Of a DNA stretch of 64,000 nucleotides, positions 25,727 to 33,466 are shown one piece after another. The stretch spans positions 62,001-126,000 of the forward strand of contig NZ_AUID01000002.1 of the NCBI RefSeq assembly GCF_000423525.1. The letters are read 5' to 3'. The notes beneath the pieces were generated by a model. The model had not been told where the DNA came from. It did no database searches and worked only from the letters and a program-made list of their open reading frames with translations. Position 1 is the first letter of the stretch. Each line of letters begins with the position of its first letter. The position numbers and the translations under genes were made by a program. This DNA is from Proteocatella sphenisci DSM 23131 (lineage in GTDB: Bacteria; Bacillota; Clostridia; Peptostreptococcales; Filifactoraceae).

Positions 25727-26209
25727 ATGTTTTATATATTAGCAGCAATAATGGCTGGTGCTTCAGTACTCATAGCCAGAATAATAAACTCTATTCTTGC
25801 CGAAAAAATAGGCGTATTTCAGGGAACTTTTTTTAACAACCTTACCGGACTTATGGTATCTCTAATTCTTATGTTCATAAGTAAAGACACACTGATAACA
25901 GCGTCAACTATTTCTCAGACATCTGCATATATGTATCTTGGGGGTGTCCTTGGAGTAATAGTCGTTTCAGTCTCAAGTTTTATGACACCAAAAATGTCAG
26001 CTTTTTATTTTACATTATTTTCTTTTGTAGGTCAGCTTTTTGGAGCCATTCTTATAGACTATGCCACAACAAGAACTTTTTCAATCCCAAAAACTGTAGG
26101 CGGACTGCTTGTACTTGCGGGTCTTAGCTACAATCTCATGCTGGATTCAAAAAAATCCGTTGATTCTTCAAAAACAGAAAACATCTTATATGACCCAAAT
26201 GTTTATTAA
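25727..26209 (+). CDS. DMT-superfamily half-size transporter (DUF606/YdcZ), second subunit
   Basis: A 160-residue membrane protein paralogous to the one just upstream, with about five hydrophobic segments and a short polar C-terminal tail. The typical DUF606 features are N-terminal GASVLIARIINSILAEKIG and TFFNNLTGL. AGGAGG precedes the ATG. With the first subunit it probably forms a heteromeric efflux or uptake carrier under control of the divergent Crp-like regulator. I see no sequence clue to the substrate. Confidence 0.85.
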   Translation: MFYILAAIMAGASVLIARIINSILAEKIGVFQGTFFNNLTGLMVSLILMFISKDTLITASTISQTSAYMYLGGVLGVIVVSVSSFMTPKMSAFYFTLFSFVGQLFGAILIDYATTRTFSIPKTVGGLLVLAGLSYNLMLDSKKSVDSSKTENILYDPNVY

Positions 26210-26250
26210 TAGGGCCTTAATATGTGTATATAGCTTTGGATAAAGTGCAT

Positions 26251-26294
26251 AAAAAAGGCAGGTGAACTCTCTCAGTTGAGCCATCCCACCTGCC
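26251..26294 (-). terminator. Terminator of the ald-nhaC operon
   Basis: Stem GGCAGGTG/CACCTGCC (26294-26287 and 26264-26257 on the minus strand) followed by six T (26256-26251). Confidence 0.85.
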
Positions 26295-26317
26295 TGAAAA
26301 GTAAAATATATACAAGA

Positions 26318-27727
26318 TTAGATTCCCACGAACCCTAGTATTAGGTAACCTGCCAATGCAATTCCCGCACATATCAAAGAATATGGAAGCTGAGTCCTTA
26401 CATGGTCAATATGATCAGCTGCTGCACCGGTTGATGCTAATACCGTCGTATCCGAAAGCGGGGAACAATGGTCTCCAAATACACCCCCTCCAGCTACTGC
26501 TGCAAAAGCTGCCGCTACAAGAGTTGTTACCATCCCACCTGAAAAACTAAATGCAAGGGGAAGCGCTATAGGCATACATATTGCAAAAGTTCCCCATGAA
26601 GATCCTGTTGAAAATGCCATTACTGCAGATATAAGAAATATAACTGCCGGTAAAAGTTGTGGCGTAAGGAATCCTTTTGCTATATCTACTATATAATTTG
26701 CAGTCCCCATATCTTTGCTCAATTGGTTTACTGAATATGCAAGCGCAAGGAGCATTATAGCCGGTATTGCTCCTTTGACTCCATCTGTTGCTGTGTTCAT
26801 TACCTCCTTGAAAGGAATCCCCTGAAAAACCATGCTTATTGACATGAATATTATTACAAAAAGGAATGCTTCCATTGTTTTTGCTGATTTAAGTGTAAAA
26901 AATGTTGCAAGTGCTATTACTATTATCATTATTACTGGAAGAATAAAATTGAGAAATATCCTCTGCTTAAGCCCTGGGTATGCTTCCATATCAGTAAGCT
27001 CTTTTCCTATAAGTGGAACTGCTCCATCTCTAAGAACCTTACCTTCGTTCATAGCCCTATCTTCAGCTTTTTTCATTGGTCCAAAGTCTTTAATAATCCC
27101 TGACCCTATAAGCCCTACGAATATTATAGATATAATTGGGTAAAAGTTCATCGGTATCGCTTTTATAAAAAGTGACATCGCATCTTCTTGAGTAACTATA
27201 CTACCTACTCCAATAGCCAGCCCACTCAGGAAAGCCGCCCATCCAGTGATTGGCATAAGTACGCTTACTGGAGCAGATGTTGAGTCAGCTATGTACGAAA
27301 GCTTTTCTCTTGAAACTTTGGCTTCGTCAGAAACGCTTCTCATCGTTGCCCCTACAAACAACGGGCTGAAAGAATCACTAAAGTAAACGAACATTCCCAT
27401 TACCCATGATGCCAGTTGCACTCTTGCCCTGCTTAGTTTCTTATTTTTCATATACTTAGTAAATCCTTGTATGGCTCCAGTTTTTTGGAAGTAAGCAACA
27501 AGGATACCTATGAATGTATTCAGAAGCATTATCCATGCAAAACTCGTTGTTCCCAGACTTGTTTTTAAGAGTGTTGGAAACCCCATTATTCCTTGACCCG
27601 CAAGCAGTGTCCCTACTATGCAGGCACTCATAAGTGACACAATAGTGTTTCTCGTGACAAATGATAAAACGATGGCTATAATCGCTGGTATTATAGAAAT
27701 AAATCCCATATTAACTATTTCTTGCAT
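26318..27727 (-). CDS. nhaC: NhaC-family Na+/H+ (or metabolite) antiporter
   Basis: A 469-residue membrane antiporter with about eleven segments. Family features include SFAWIMLLNTFIGILVAYFQKTGA, FSDSFSPLFVGATMRSVSDEAKVSREKLSYI (across residues 115-148) and GGGVFGDHCSPLSDTTVLAS near the C-terminus. NhaC proteins exchange Na+ for protons, but relatives such as MleN swap organic acids, and nhaC genes recur in amino acid fermentation clusters. Here it is cotranscribed behind an alanine-dehydrogenase-like gene from a sigma-54 promoter, so it may exchange an amino acid or its product. AGGAGG precedes the ATG. Confidence 0.9.
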   Translation of the reverse strand: MQEIVNMGFISIIPAIIAIVLSFVTRNTIVSLMSACIVGTLLAGQGIMGFPTLLKTSLGTTSFAWIMLLNTFIGILVAYFQKTGAIQGFTKYMKNKKLSRARVQLASWVMGMFVYFSDSFSPLFVGATMRSVSDEAKVSREKLSYIADSTSAPVSVLMPITGWAAFLSGLAIGVGSIVTQEDAMSLFIKAIPMNFYPIISIIFVGLIGSGIIKDFGPMKKAEDRAMNEGKVLRDGAVPLIGKELTDMEAYPGLKQRIFLNFILPVIMIIVIALATFFTLKSAKTMEAFLFVIIFMSISMVFQGIPFKEVMNTATDGVKGAIPAIMLLALAYSVNQLSKDMGTANYIVDIAKGFLTPQLLPAVIFLISAVMAFSTGSSWGTFAICMPIALPLAFSFSGGMVTTLVAAAFAAVAGGGVFGDHCSPLSDTTVLASTGAAADHIDHVRTQLPYSLICAGIALAGYLILGFVGI

Positions 27728-27763
27728 AATTGCCTCCTATTTGGTATATATTCAAATTTCAAT

Positions 27764-28933
27764 CTAAACTCTTTCATAATAGTTTTCTGATTTGCTCACG
27801 GTTGCCGGAGGAGCCATATCCAGTTTGTTTTTTGAAATTTTAAGAATGTCTTCTGGCCTTATCCATGGTCTTTCTTGTATAGCGCTTGTTTCTTCATGTG
27901 TAAGATAGCCTCTGTAAGCGGTAAGACTTCTTCTAAGAAATCCATCTTTTTCGCATGCTTTTTCGATACCATTATTCATTATGGACCTGAAGTGAGGAAG
28001 TACTGAAGCCGCATATGCTATTGATGTCGAATGAGAAATAAGACTCGGAATATTGCTCACACAATAATGAACTACTCCATTTTCAATATATCTCGGATTT
28101 TCATGAGTTGTCTCTTTAAAAGACTCTATTGCGCCTTGTTCATCATTGCTTATGTCCACGATAACTGATCCCTTTTTCATTAAATTTAGCATTTCCCTGT
28201 CTATAAGGTACTCCTTGCAACCTTTTGGCCATTTTACACAGTTAAGTACTATATCTATTTCAGGGAGCAGCTTTGTAATATTATATTTTGTTGAAAGGAC
28301 TGTGTTTACCCTCTCATCATACTTTCTGCCAATTTCTCTCATAGTACCTATGTTTATGTCAGCAACCGTACACCAGGCTCCCAAAGAATGCAGTACTTGA
28401 AGTGCAGATTTACCTACTATTCCCCCTCCTAGCACAAGTACTTTTATTCCTGGGGCTCCGGCCAATCCGGAAACAAATTTACCTTTTCCTCCGTTTATTG
28501 ACTGCATTGACTCAAGACCCATAAGTGCTCCTTGTTTTCCTGCAGCCTCACAGTTAGGAGAACCGTATCTGTGTGAATCTTCTGCCGTAAAAGCAATTAC
28601 CTTTTTTTTAATCATTGCATCAACTTCCTCTGGATGGGATGCGGGGTGTATGCAAGTAAAGATAATTTGCCCTTCCCTGAGAAGATCATATTCAGGTTCT
28701 TCTATTTCTTTTACCTTTGCTATAAATTCACATGTGTCATAAATTTCCTTGGCAGAGTTAAGTATGGTTGCTCCTGCTTCTTGATATTCCAAGTCTTCAA
28801 AACCTGCTTTTTCACCTGCTTCAGCTTGTACATATACTGCATGTCCATCCGAACATATTGTTGCTACTTCTGCAGGAGTCGCAATAACCCTGTTTTCTCC
28901 AATTTTAATGTCTTTAAGTACTCCAAATTTCAT
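27764..28933 (-). CDS. ald: Alanine dehydrogenase/PNT-family NAD-dependent dehydrogenase
   Basis: A 389-residue member of the alanine dehydrogenase/transhydrogenase alpha family, which interconverts an amino acid and its 2-oxo acid with NAD(H). Arg15, Lys75 and His96 occupy the positions of the pyruvate-binding and catalytic residues of alanine dehydrogenases, and the Rossmann motif is LGGGIVGKSA (about residues 168-177). The segment after His96 (PASHPEEVDAM) and residues 110-150 differ from typical Ald, and the protein is slightly longer, so another amino acid is possible. Transcription starts at a sigma-54 promoter 40 bases upstream; GGAAGGAG precedes the ATG. nhaC follows 36 bases downstream. 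Confidence 0.8.
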   Translation of the reverse strand: MKFGVLKDIKIGENRVIATPAEVATICSDGHAVYVQAEAGEKAGFEDLEYQEAGATILNSAKEIYDTCEFIAKVKEIEEPEYDLLREGQIIFTCIHPASHPEEVDAMIKKKVIAFTAEDSHRYGSPNCEAAGKQGALMGLESMQSINGGKGKFVSGLAGAPGIKVLVLGGGIVGKSALQVLHSLGAWCTVADINIGTMREIGRKYDERVNTVLSTKYNITKLLPEIDIVLNCVKWPKGCKEYLIDREMLNLMKKGSVIVDISNDEQGAIESFKETTHENPRYIENGVVHYCVSNIPSLISHSTSIAYAASVLPHFRSIMNNGIEKACEKDGFLRRSLTAYRGYLTHEETSAIQERPWIRPEDILKISKNKLDMAPPATVSKSENYYERV

Positions 28934-28983
28934 TTTATTCTCCTTCCACTTTTATAATAGCTTGCCTGACTGCTTTATAATAC

Positions 28984-28999
28984 AGCAATTAGTGTGCCA
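28984..28999 (-). promoter_or_regulatory. Sigma-54 (RpoN) promoter of ald-nhaC
   Basis: On the minus strand TGGCACACTAATTGCT matches the sigma-54 consensus (TGGCAC-N5-TTGC) at every conserved base, with GG at -24 and GC at -12. The predicted start is about 28973, 40 bases ahead of ald. A sigma-54 enhancer-binding protein is encoded just upstream. Confidence 0.93.
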
Positions 29000-29123
29000 A
29001 CTCTGGAAAGGTAAATAAAACAATACTATCTTTCGCTAAGCCATGTATTTTCAAGGCTTACATCTACTTCTACGAGAATTGTCATATTATCTTTGTAGTT
29101 TAAAATTCATACCTTTTTAAAAA

Positions 29124-29167
29124 ATATGACCACATATGGGCACACTCATGCCCATTTGCGGTCATAT
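29124..29167 (-). terminator. Long inverted repeat: terminator of the enhancer-binding-protein gene and possible enhancer site
   Basis: Arms 29124-29142 and 29149-29167 (half-site ending ATGGGCA) pair over 19 bases with two mismatches around a 6-base loop. On the minus strand a TTTTTT tract follows, as in an intrinsic terminator for the regulator gene ending at 29181. The repeat also lies about 125-170 bases upstream of the sigma-54 promoter, where enhancer-binding proteins bind, so it may be both. Confidence 0.65.
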
Positions 29168-29180
29168 AAATTACATTATT

Positions 29181-30572
29181 TTATATTATATCAAAAGACT
29201 TGGCTTTTCTTTGAAGGGTCTGTCTCGGTATCTGAAGCATCTTTGCTGCTTTAGAAATATTGTAATCACACATTTCCATGATATTTTGAATTATACCCTT
29301 TTCATAATCACCCACTATATCTCTAAGTGACTTTTCAATGACACTGGCACTGACAAGATCATGACCTCCCATTATCCGCCTTTCTACATCTTCAAACTCC
29401 ATTATCTCTTTACTGCTATCCATATTACTCATAGCCTGTACTACAGCATTTTCAAGTTCTCGTACATTTCCCGGCCAGTCATGTTCTATTGTTTTTTCAT
29501 AAAATTTCCTGGATATATATTTTATTTTTTTCCCAAATATACCATTATACTTGGCAATATAGTAATTAATAAAAAGAGGAATGTCTTCTTTACGTTCCTT
29601 AAGAGGAGGTATATCTATATTAAGCTGGCTCAGCCTGTAATAAAGATCATTTCTTATGTCACCATCTGCCATTGCTTTCACTGGTCTTTTATTGATTGCA
29701 GATATTATTTTTACATCCAATTTTTTTATCTCGCTCCCACCTAAAGCCCTATACTCCCTGTCTTGTATTACTCTGAGAAGCTTAGCCTGGAGGGTCACAG
29801 GCATTGAATTTATCTCATCAAAAAATACAGTTCCGCCTTCTGCCATCTCTAGCAACCCTGGGCTGTCTATTGCTCCTGTAAAAGATCCTTTTACCGTACC
29901 AAACAGGAGTCCCTCCATTAAGCCTTCTGGTATTGCCGCGCAGTTCTGAGCTATAAATGGTCTCTCTTTTCTGCCACTGGCATTATGTATGGCCTGAGCA
30001 AATAGTTCTTTTCCAGTTCCTGTCTCTCCATATATCATCACTGCAAGGTCACATCCCGCAGCTACTTTTATGTATTTCTTTGCTTCAAGCATGGTGCTGT
30101 CCACGCCTATTATATGTTCAATGCAATATTTTGCAGATGTCTTTGACTTTGATAGCTTTTCTATATCAATTTCCTCGAATATAGTTGAATCCAGTTTTAT
30201 GACTTCAACGCATTCTTCATTTATCCCTTCACTCACAGAAAGATCAATACAGCCTACAATCTTGTCTTTGGATTTAATAGGTATGGAAAGCGATGTTATT
30301 TCAGTTTCTTGACCAGATCCAAATTCTAGTACCTGATTTTCAATATATAGCGGAGATCCTAGTTCCATCGCCTTAAACATGGTGCTGCTCTCCCGATTAA
30401 GGTTGTTGTATATTTCAAACAGTCGCTTTCCTACGACTTCTTCATCACCCTCTCTGGCTTCATTAAGTTTTTTATTCAGCTTTGCAGTAAAAAGTATTTC
30501 ACCTTCAGTATCTATGACTGTTATCCCGTCTATATAACCTTTATCACTGAAAATCTTCGGCATCAGATACAT
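29181..30572 (-). CDS. Sigma-54 enhancer-binding protein with PAS-like sensor domain
   Basis: A 463-residue activator. The N-terminal part (about 10-125) is PAS-like and probably binds a small ligand; no receiver domain is present. The AAA+ domain has Walker A GETGTGKE (about 182-189) and the sigma-54 contact loop GSFTGA (about 229-234), a variant of GAFTGA. A Fis-type helix-turn-helix ends the protein (NISKAAKMLQIPRQTLQRKA). I start at the ATG at 30572, which follows AAGGAG; the ATG at 30620 has no site. It is RocR/PrdR-like in layout, transcribed toward the sigma-54 promoter of ald-nhaC, and is the expected activator of that operon. Confidence 0.92.
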   Translation of the reverse strand: MYLMPKIFSDKGYIDGITVIDTEGEILFTAKLNKKLNEAREGDEEVVGKRLFEIYNNLNRESSTMFKAMELGSPLYIENQVLEFGSGQETEITSLSIPIKSKDKIVGCIDLSVSEGINEECVEVIKLDSTIFEEIDIEKLSKSKTSAKYCIEHIIGVDSTMLEAKKYIKVAAGCDLAVMIYGETGTGKELFAQAIHNASGRKERPFIAQNCAAIPEGLMEGLLFGTVKGSFTGAIDSPGLLEMAEGGTVFFDEINSMPVTLQAKLLRVIQDREYRALGGSEIKKLDVKIISAINKRPVKAMADGDIRNDLYYRLSQLNIDIPPLKERKEDIPLFINYYIAKYNGIFGKKIKYISRKFYEKTIEHDWPGNVRELENAVVQAMSNMDSSKEIMEFEDVERRIMGGHDLVSASVIEKSLRDIVGDYEKGIIQNIMEMCDYNISKAAKMLQIPRQTLQRKAKSFDII

Positions 30573-30633
30573 TTGAATTTTCTCCTTCTCAAAATCAACT
30601 TTTTTATTATGATTTTTCATAATTTTCTATTTA

Positions 30634-30645
30634 TAATACGTATTA
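30634..30645. promoter_or_regulatory. 12-bp palindrome upstream of the enhancer-binding-protein gene
   Basis: Perfect palindrome TAATACGTATTA downstream of a TATAAT on the minus strand and ahead of the regulator gene. It may be an autoregulatory site; evidence is position only. Confidence 0.3.
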
Positions 30646-30709
30646 ACATTATAACACATAGAAGGTACAAATATATCTATAATATTAAACCTTACAGGGC
30701 CAAAGTAGT

Positions 30710-30738
30710 TTGCATAAACAGTTAAAATACAGTATAAT
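30710..30738 (+). promoter_or_regulatory. Promoter of the DegS/DegU-like operon
   Basis: TTGCAT (30710-30715) and TATAAT (30733-30738) with 17-base spacing, 30 bases ahead of the kinase gene. Confidence 0.75.
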
Positions 30739-30768
30739 TATTTATATACAATTTAACGAGGTGACTTA

Positions 30769-31923
30769 ATGGATAATAAAGAACAACTTCTCGAAATCAT
30801 GGAAAAAACAATTTCCTCGCTCGAAGTAAATAAAGACTCTATTATGTCTTTGATCGGAAATATGCAATCAGAATATGAAAAGAAAAAGCAGGAACTAATT
30901 GACCTTCAAATCAAAATTCCACTTATGATGGATGATGTTAAAAAGCTCACAGTTCAGGACACTGAAATGAGACAAAAACTTGCTGCAGCGTCCGAAGATT
31001 TCAGTGAAACAGGCAGAATAAGACTTCACAAAACATACCAACAGGCAAACGAAATCCACAGCCAGCTTCTTAAGTTGGAAGAAGTTGAAGACTCCCTCAT
31101 AAAAAGACGTAACAACCTTGAATTTGAGCTTAAACGAAATCAGTTTTACATATCTCAGGCTGAACATATGGCTCAACAGCTTGTGGTTTCGCTTTCTTAT
31201 CTTCAAACAGGTATATCACATCTTTCTTCCTCTTCTGAAGAAGAAAATAACAACAACAATCAAAGCGCTTTTTCTGCACAGTATATGTCTTTTCTAAAAT
31301 CAATTGAAAATGAAAAACTACATATTGCAAGAGACATTCACGACGGACCAGCCCAGCAAATTGCAAGTGCTCAGATGCGTGTAGATTTTTGCAAAACCGT
31401 ACTAAGGCATGATCTCGAAAAAGGCTTAAAAATACTTGATCAGCTAAAAGCAGATCTTGCCTCTTCTCTCACAGAAGTTCGCAACATATTGTTTAATCTG
31501 ACCCCTGCTCCTCTGGAAAAAATGGGACTCAAAGGGTCTATTGAAAATCTCCTGAACACAATTATTGATTCCGAAAAAACCTCGACTTCATTTCGTTTTG
31601 AATTATGTGATGTTATTATTGAACAAGGCATAGAAACTACTATATACCGAATCGTACAAGAACTTATAAACAATATAAAAAAACATGCTCAGGCAACTCA
31701 AGTTGTCCTCAGTCTGACGTCATCAGAAAAATATGTATATATCAATATGATAGATGATGGTATAGGATTTAACGTACCCGAAGATCTCAAAGAGTTCTCA
31801 AACGGACAAAAATCATTTGGACTTTCGAACGTATATACAAGGATACATGATCTAGATGGGCATCTCAAGATAAGCAGCCAGATTGATAAAGGTACAGTGT
31901 TTAGAATCCAATTGCCAGTATGA
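30769..31923 (+). CDS. DegS-like cytoplasmic sensor histidine kinase
   Basis: A 384-residue soluble kinase. Residues about 5-145 are a long coiled coil without membrane segments, as in DegS. The HisKA_3 dimerisation domain has the phospho-acceptor His190 in ARDIHDGPAQQIAS, and the HATPase domain has QELINNIKKHAQAT and DDGIGFN. It phosphorylates the NarL/DegU-type regulator encoded 16 bases downstream. DegS answers to intracellular cues and affects motility, exoenzymes and biofilm; the role here is inferred only from the family. Confidence 0.92.
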   Translation: MDNKEQLLEIMEKTISSLEVNKDSIMSLIGNMQSEYEKKKQELIDLQIKIPLMMDDVKKLTVQDTEMRQKLAAASEDFSETGRIRLHKTYQQANEIHSQLLKLEEVEDSLIKRRNNLEFELKRNQFYISQAEHMAQQLVVSLSYLQTGISHLSSSSEEENNNNNQSAFSAQYMSFLKSIENEKLHIARDIHDGPAQQIASAQMRVDFCKTVLRHDLEKGLKILDQLKADLASSLTEVRNILFNLTPAPLEKMGLKGSIENLLNTIIDSEKTSTSFRFELCDVIIEQGIETTIYRIVQELINNIKKHAQATQVVLSLTSSEKYVYINMIDDGIGFNVPEDLKEFSNGQKSFGLSNVYTRIHDLDGHLKISSQIDKGTVFRIQLPV

Positions 31924-31939
31924 TACAGAAGGAGAACAA

Positions 31940-32614
31940 ATGACTCAGAAAATCAAAATCATAATAATTGATGATCATCCACTTATAAAAGAAGGCCTGA
32001 AACAGATTTTATCATTCTATCCCGATATTGAAATTGTAAGCGAAGGTTCCAACGGAGGCGAAGCAATAAGCATAGTAAATAATACTTCCTGTGATATACT
32101 GCTTCTTGATATAAATATGCCTGTAATGAGTGGTCTGGATGCCCTTAAATTAATAAGGGAGACACATCCTTATCTAAAAGTTCTACTGTTAACCGTAGAA
32201 AATGACTTCGGGACACTTAAAGAAGCTATAGATCTCAAGGTAAATGGGTATATTCTTAAAGAGTCTGCTGGAAGCACGCTTACTGATGCTATAAGACATG
32301 TTTATTCAGGCGGCAACTACATAGATCAGACGCTTACAAAATATGTATTTAATATAATAAATGAACCTTCAAACAATAAAGAACATGCTACAAAGTTAGA
32401 AAGTGCCGATCCTTTTTGTTTATTGAATGAAAGAGAAGAAGAAATCCTCAGATATATCTCAAAGGGACTCACTAACAAAGAAATTGCTGGAAAATTATTC
32501 CTTTCTGAAAAAACCATAAGAAACACTATAACCTCAATATTTAAAAAAATAAATGTCAAAGACAGGGTTCAAGCTACAATATTTGTACTAAACAACACCA
32601 CTCTTAAACATTAA
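31940..32614 (+). CDS. DegU/NarL-family response regulator
   Basis: A 224-residue regulator with a receiver domain (IIDDHPLIKEG; phospho-acceptor Asp in ILLLDINMPVMSG) and a LuxR-type helix-turn-helix (LNEREEEILRYISKGLTNKEIAGKLFLSEKTIRN region, about 150-190). The ATG at 31940 follows AAGGAGAA; the longer frame overlapping the kinase has no site. It is the partner of the DegS-like kinase. Targets are unknown; the divergent HD-GYP gene downstream ends at the shared terminator and is not clearly one. Confidence 0.93.
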   Translation: MTQKIKIIIIDDHPLIKEGLKQILSFYPDIEIVSEGSNGGEAISIVNNTSCDILLLDINMPVMSGLDALKLIRETHPYLKVLLLTVENDFGTLKEAIDLKVNGYILKESAGSTLTDAIRHVYSGGNYIDQTLTKYVFNIINEPSNNKEHATKLESADPFCLLNEREEEILRYISKGLTNKEIAGKLFLSEKTIRNTITSIFKKINVKDRVQATIFVLNNTTLKH

Positions 32615-32626
32615 ATTTTACAATCA

Positions 32627-32670
32627 AAAATACAGATAGCCTTTTTATATTAAAAGGCAATCTGTATTTT
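32627..32670. terminator. Bidirectional terminator between the DegU-like and HD-GYP genes
   Basis: A 19-base arm (32627-32645, AAAATACAGAT...) pairs with 32652-32670 with only one or two unpaired bases and is followed by ATTTTTT. Confidence 0.9.
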
Positions 32671-33310
32671 ATTTTTTCTCCATAACATTTACAAAAGCTT
32701 TCACAACGTCTGGGTCAAAATGAGTTCCACTGCATTCAATTATTTCATTCATGGCATATCTAAAATCGGCCGCACAATGATAGGGTCTGTCATTTGTCAT
32801 AGCATCGAATGCATCAACCACGCATATTATCCTTGACATCACTGGTATATCCTCCTCTTTCAGAGCAAGCGGATATCCTGAACCATCCCATTTTTCATGA
32901 TGACATCTCACGGCATGAGCAATATTGCCAAGCCCTTCAGAAGCCATTACAATCCTATACCCATTTTCTGAATGTGTTTTAATAACCTGAAACTCTTCAT
33001 ATGTAAGTTTTGATGGTTTACGCAGAATTTCCTCTGGAACTGCTATTTTTCCTATGTCGTGAAGTCTTGTGGCCAAATCCAGTTCACATAGATTGTTTAT
33101 TGACATTCCCATATAACTGCCTACAAGAATGGCATTGTCTCTCATCCTTATCGTATGCTCCATAGTTTCAGTATTTTGAGATTCAAGCAGCTTTAGAAGC
33201 GAATCTATCGACTCGTTAGACTTCGTATTGCATTCCAAGAGCTTCGTTCTAGAGCTGCAGTCACTTGTTTCTCTAATTATTGAGTACACGCTTTCATTCT
33301 CATCTGTCAT
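32669..33310 (-). CDS. Stand-alone HD-GYP domain protein (cyclic-di-GMP phosphodiesterase family)
   Basis: A 213-residue cytoplasmic protein. After a polar N-terminal 35 residues it is a full HD-GYP domain with ATRLHDIGKIAVPEEIL (HD) and HHEKWDGSGYPLAL (GYP) and FDAMTNDRPY. These enzymes hydrolyse cyclic di-GMP or related dinucleotides. No receiver, PAS or membrane part is fused, so its input must come from a partner or from expression control. AGGAGGAG precedes the ATG. A promoter TAGACA-18-TATAAT (33371-33342, minus strand) overlaps the GTCCC boxes upstream. Confidence 0.9.
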   Translation of the reverse strand: MTDENESVYSIIRETSDCSSRTKLLECNTKSNESIDSLLKLLESQNTETMEHTIRMRDNAILVGSYMGMSINNLCELDLATRLHDIGKIAVPEEILRKPSKLTYEEFQVIKTHSENGYRIVMASEGLGNIAHAVRCHHEKWDGSGYPLALKEEDIPVMSRIICVVDAFDAMTNDRPYHCAADFRYAMNEIIECSGTHFDPDVVKAFVNVMEKK

Positions 33311-33341
33311 CTGCTCCTCCTAAATTTATACCTATACCTAA

Positions 33342-33408
33342 ATTATAGATTTGAGTGTTGTCCCTTGTCTATACTTTTGATGTCCTAACAATTCGGGACA
33401 TTAGTCCC
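33342..33408. promoter_or_regulatory. Intergenic GTCCC/GGGAC boxes and HD-GYP promoter
   Basis: The gap between divergent HD-GYP and RlmN-like genes holds TGTCCC (33359-33364), ATGTCC (33380-33385), GGGACAT (33395-33401) and GTCCC (33404-33408). The last two form the inverted repeat GGGAC-N4-GTCCC, and ATGTCC pairs with GGGACAT. The minus-strand promoter for the HD-GYP gene (-35 TAGACA 33371-33366, -10 TATAAT 33347-33342) overlaps them. Confidence 0.45.
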
Positions 33409-33466
33409 TTATTCCATTTATTCTTCATTTATGATAATATATACCTATGAAATCAAGGAGACTAAT

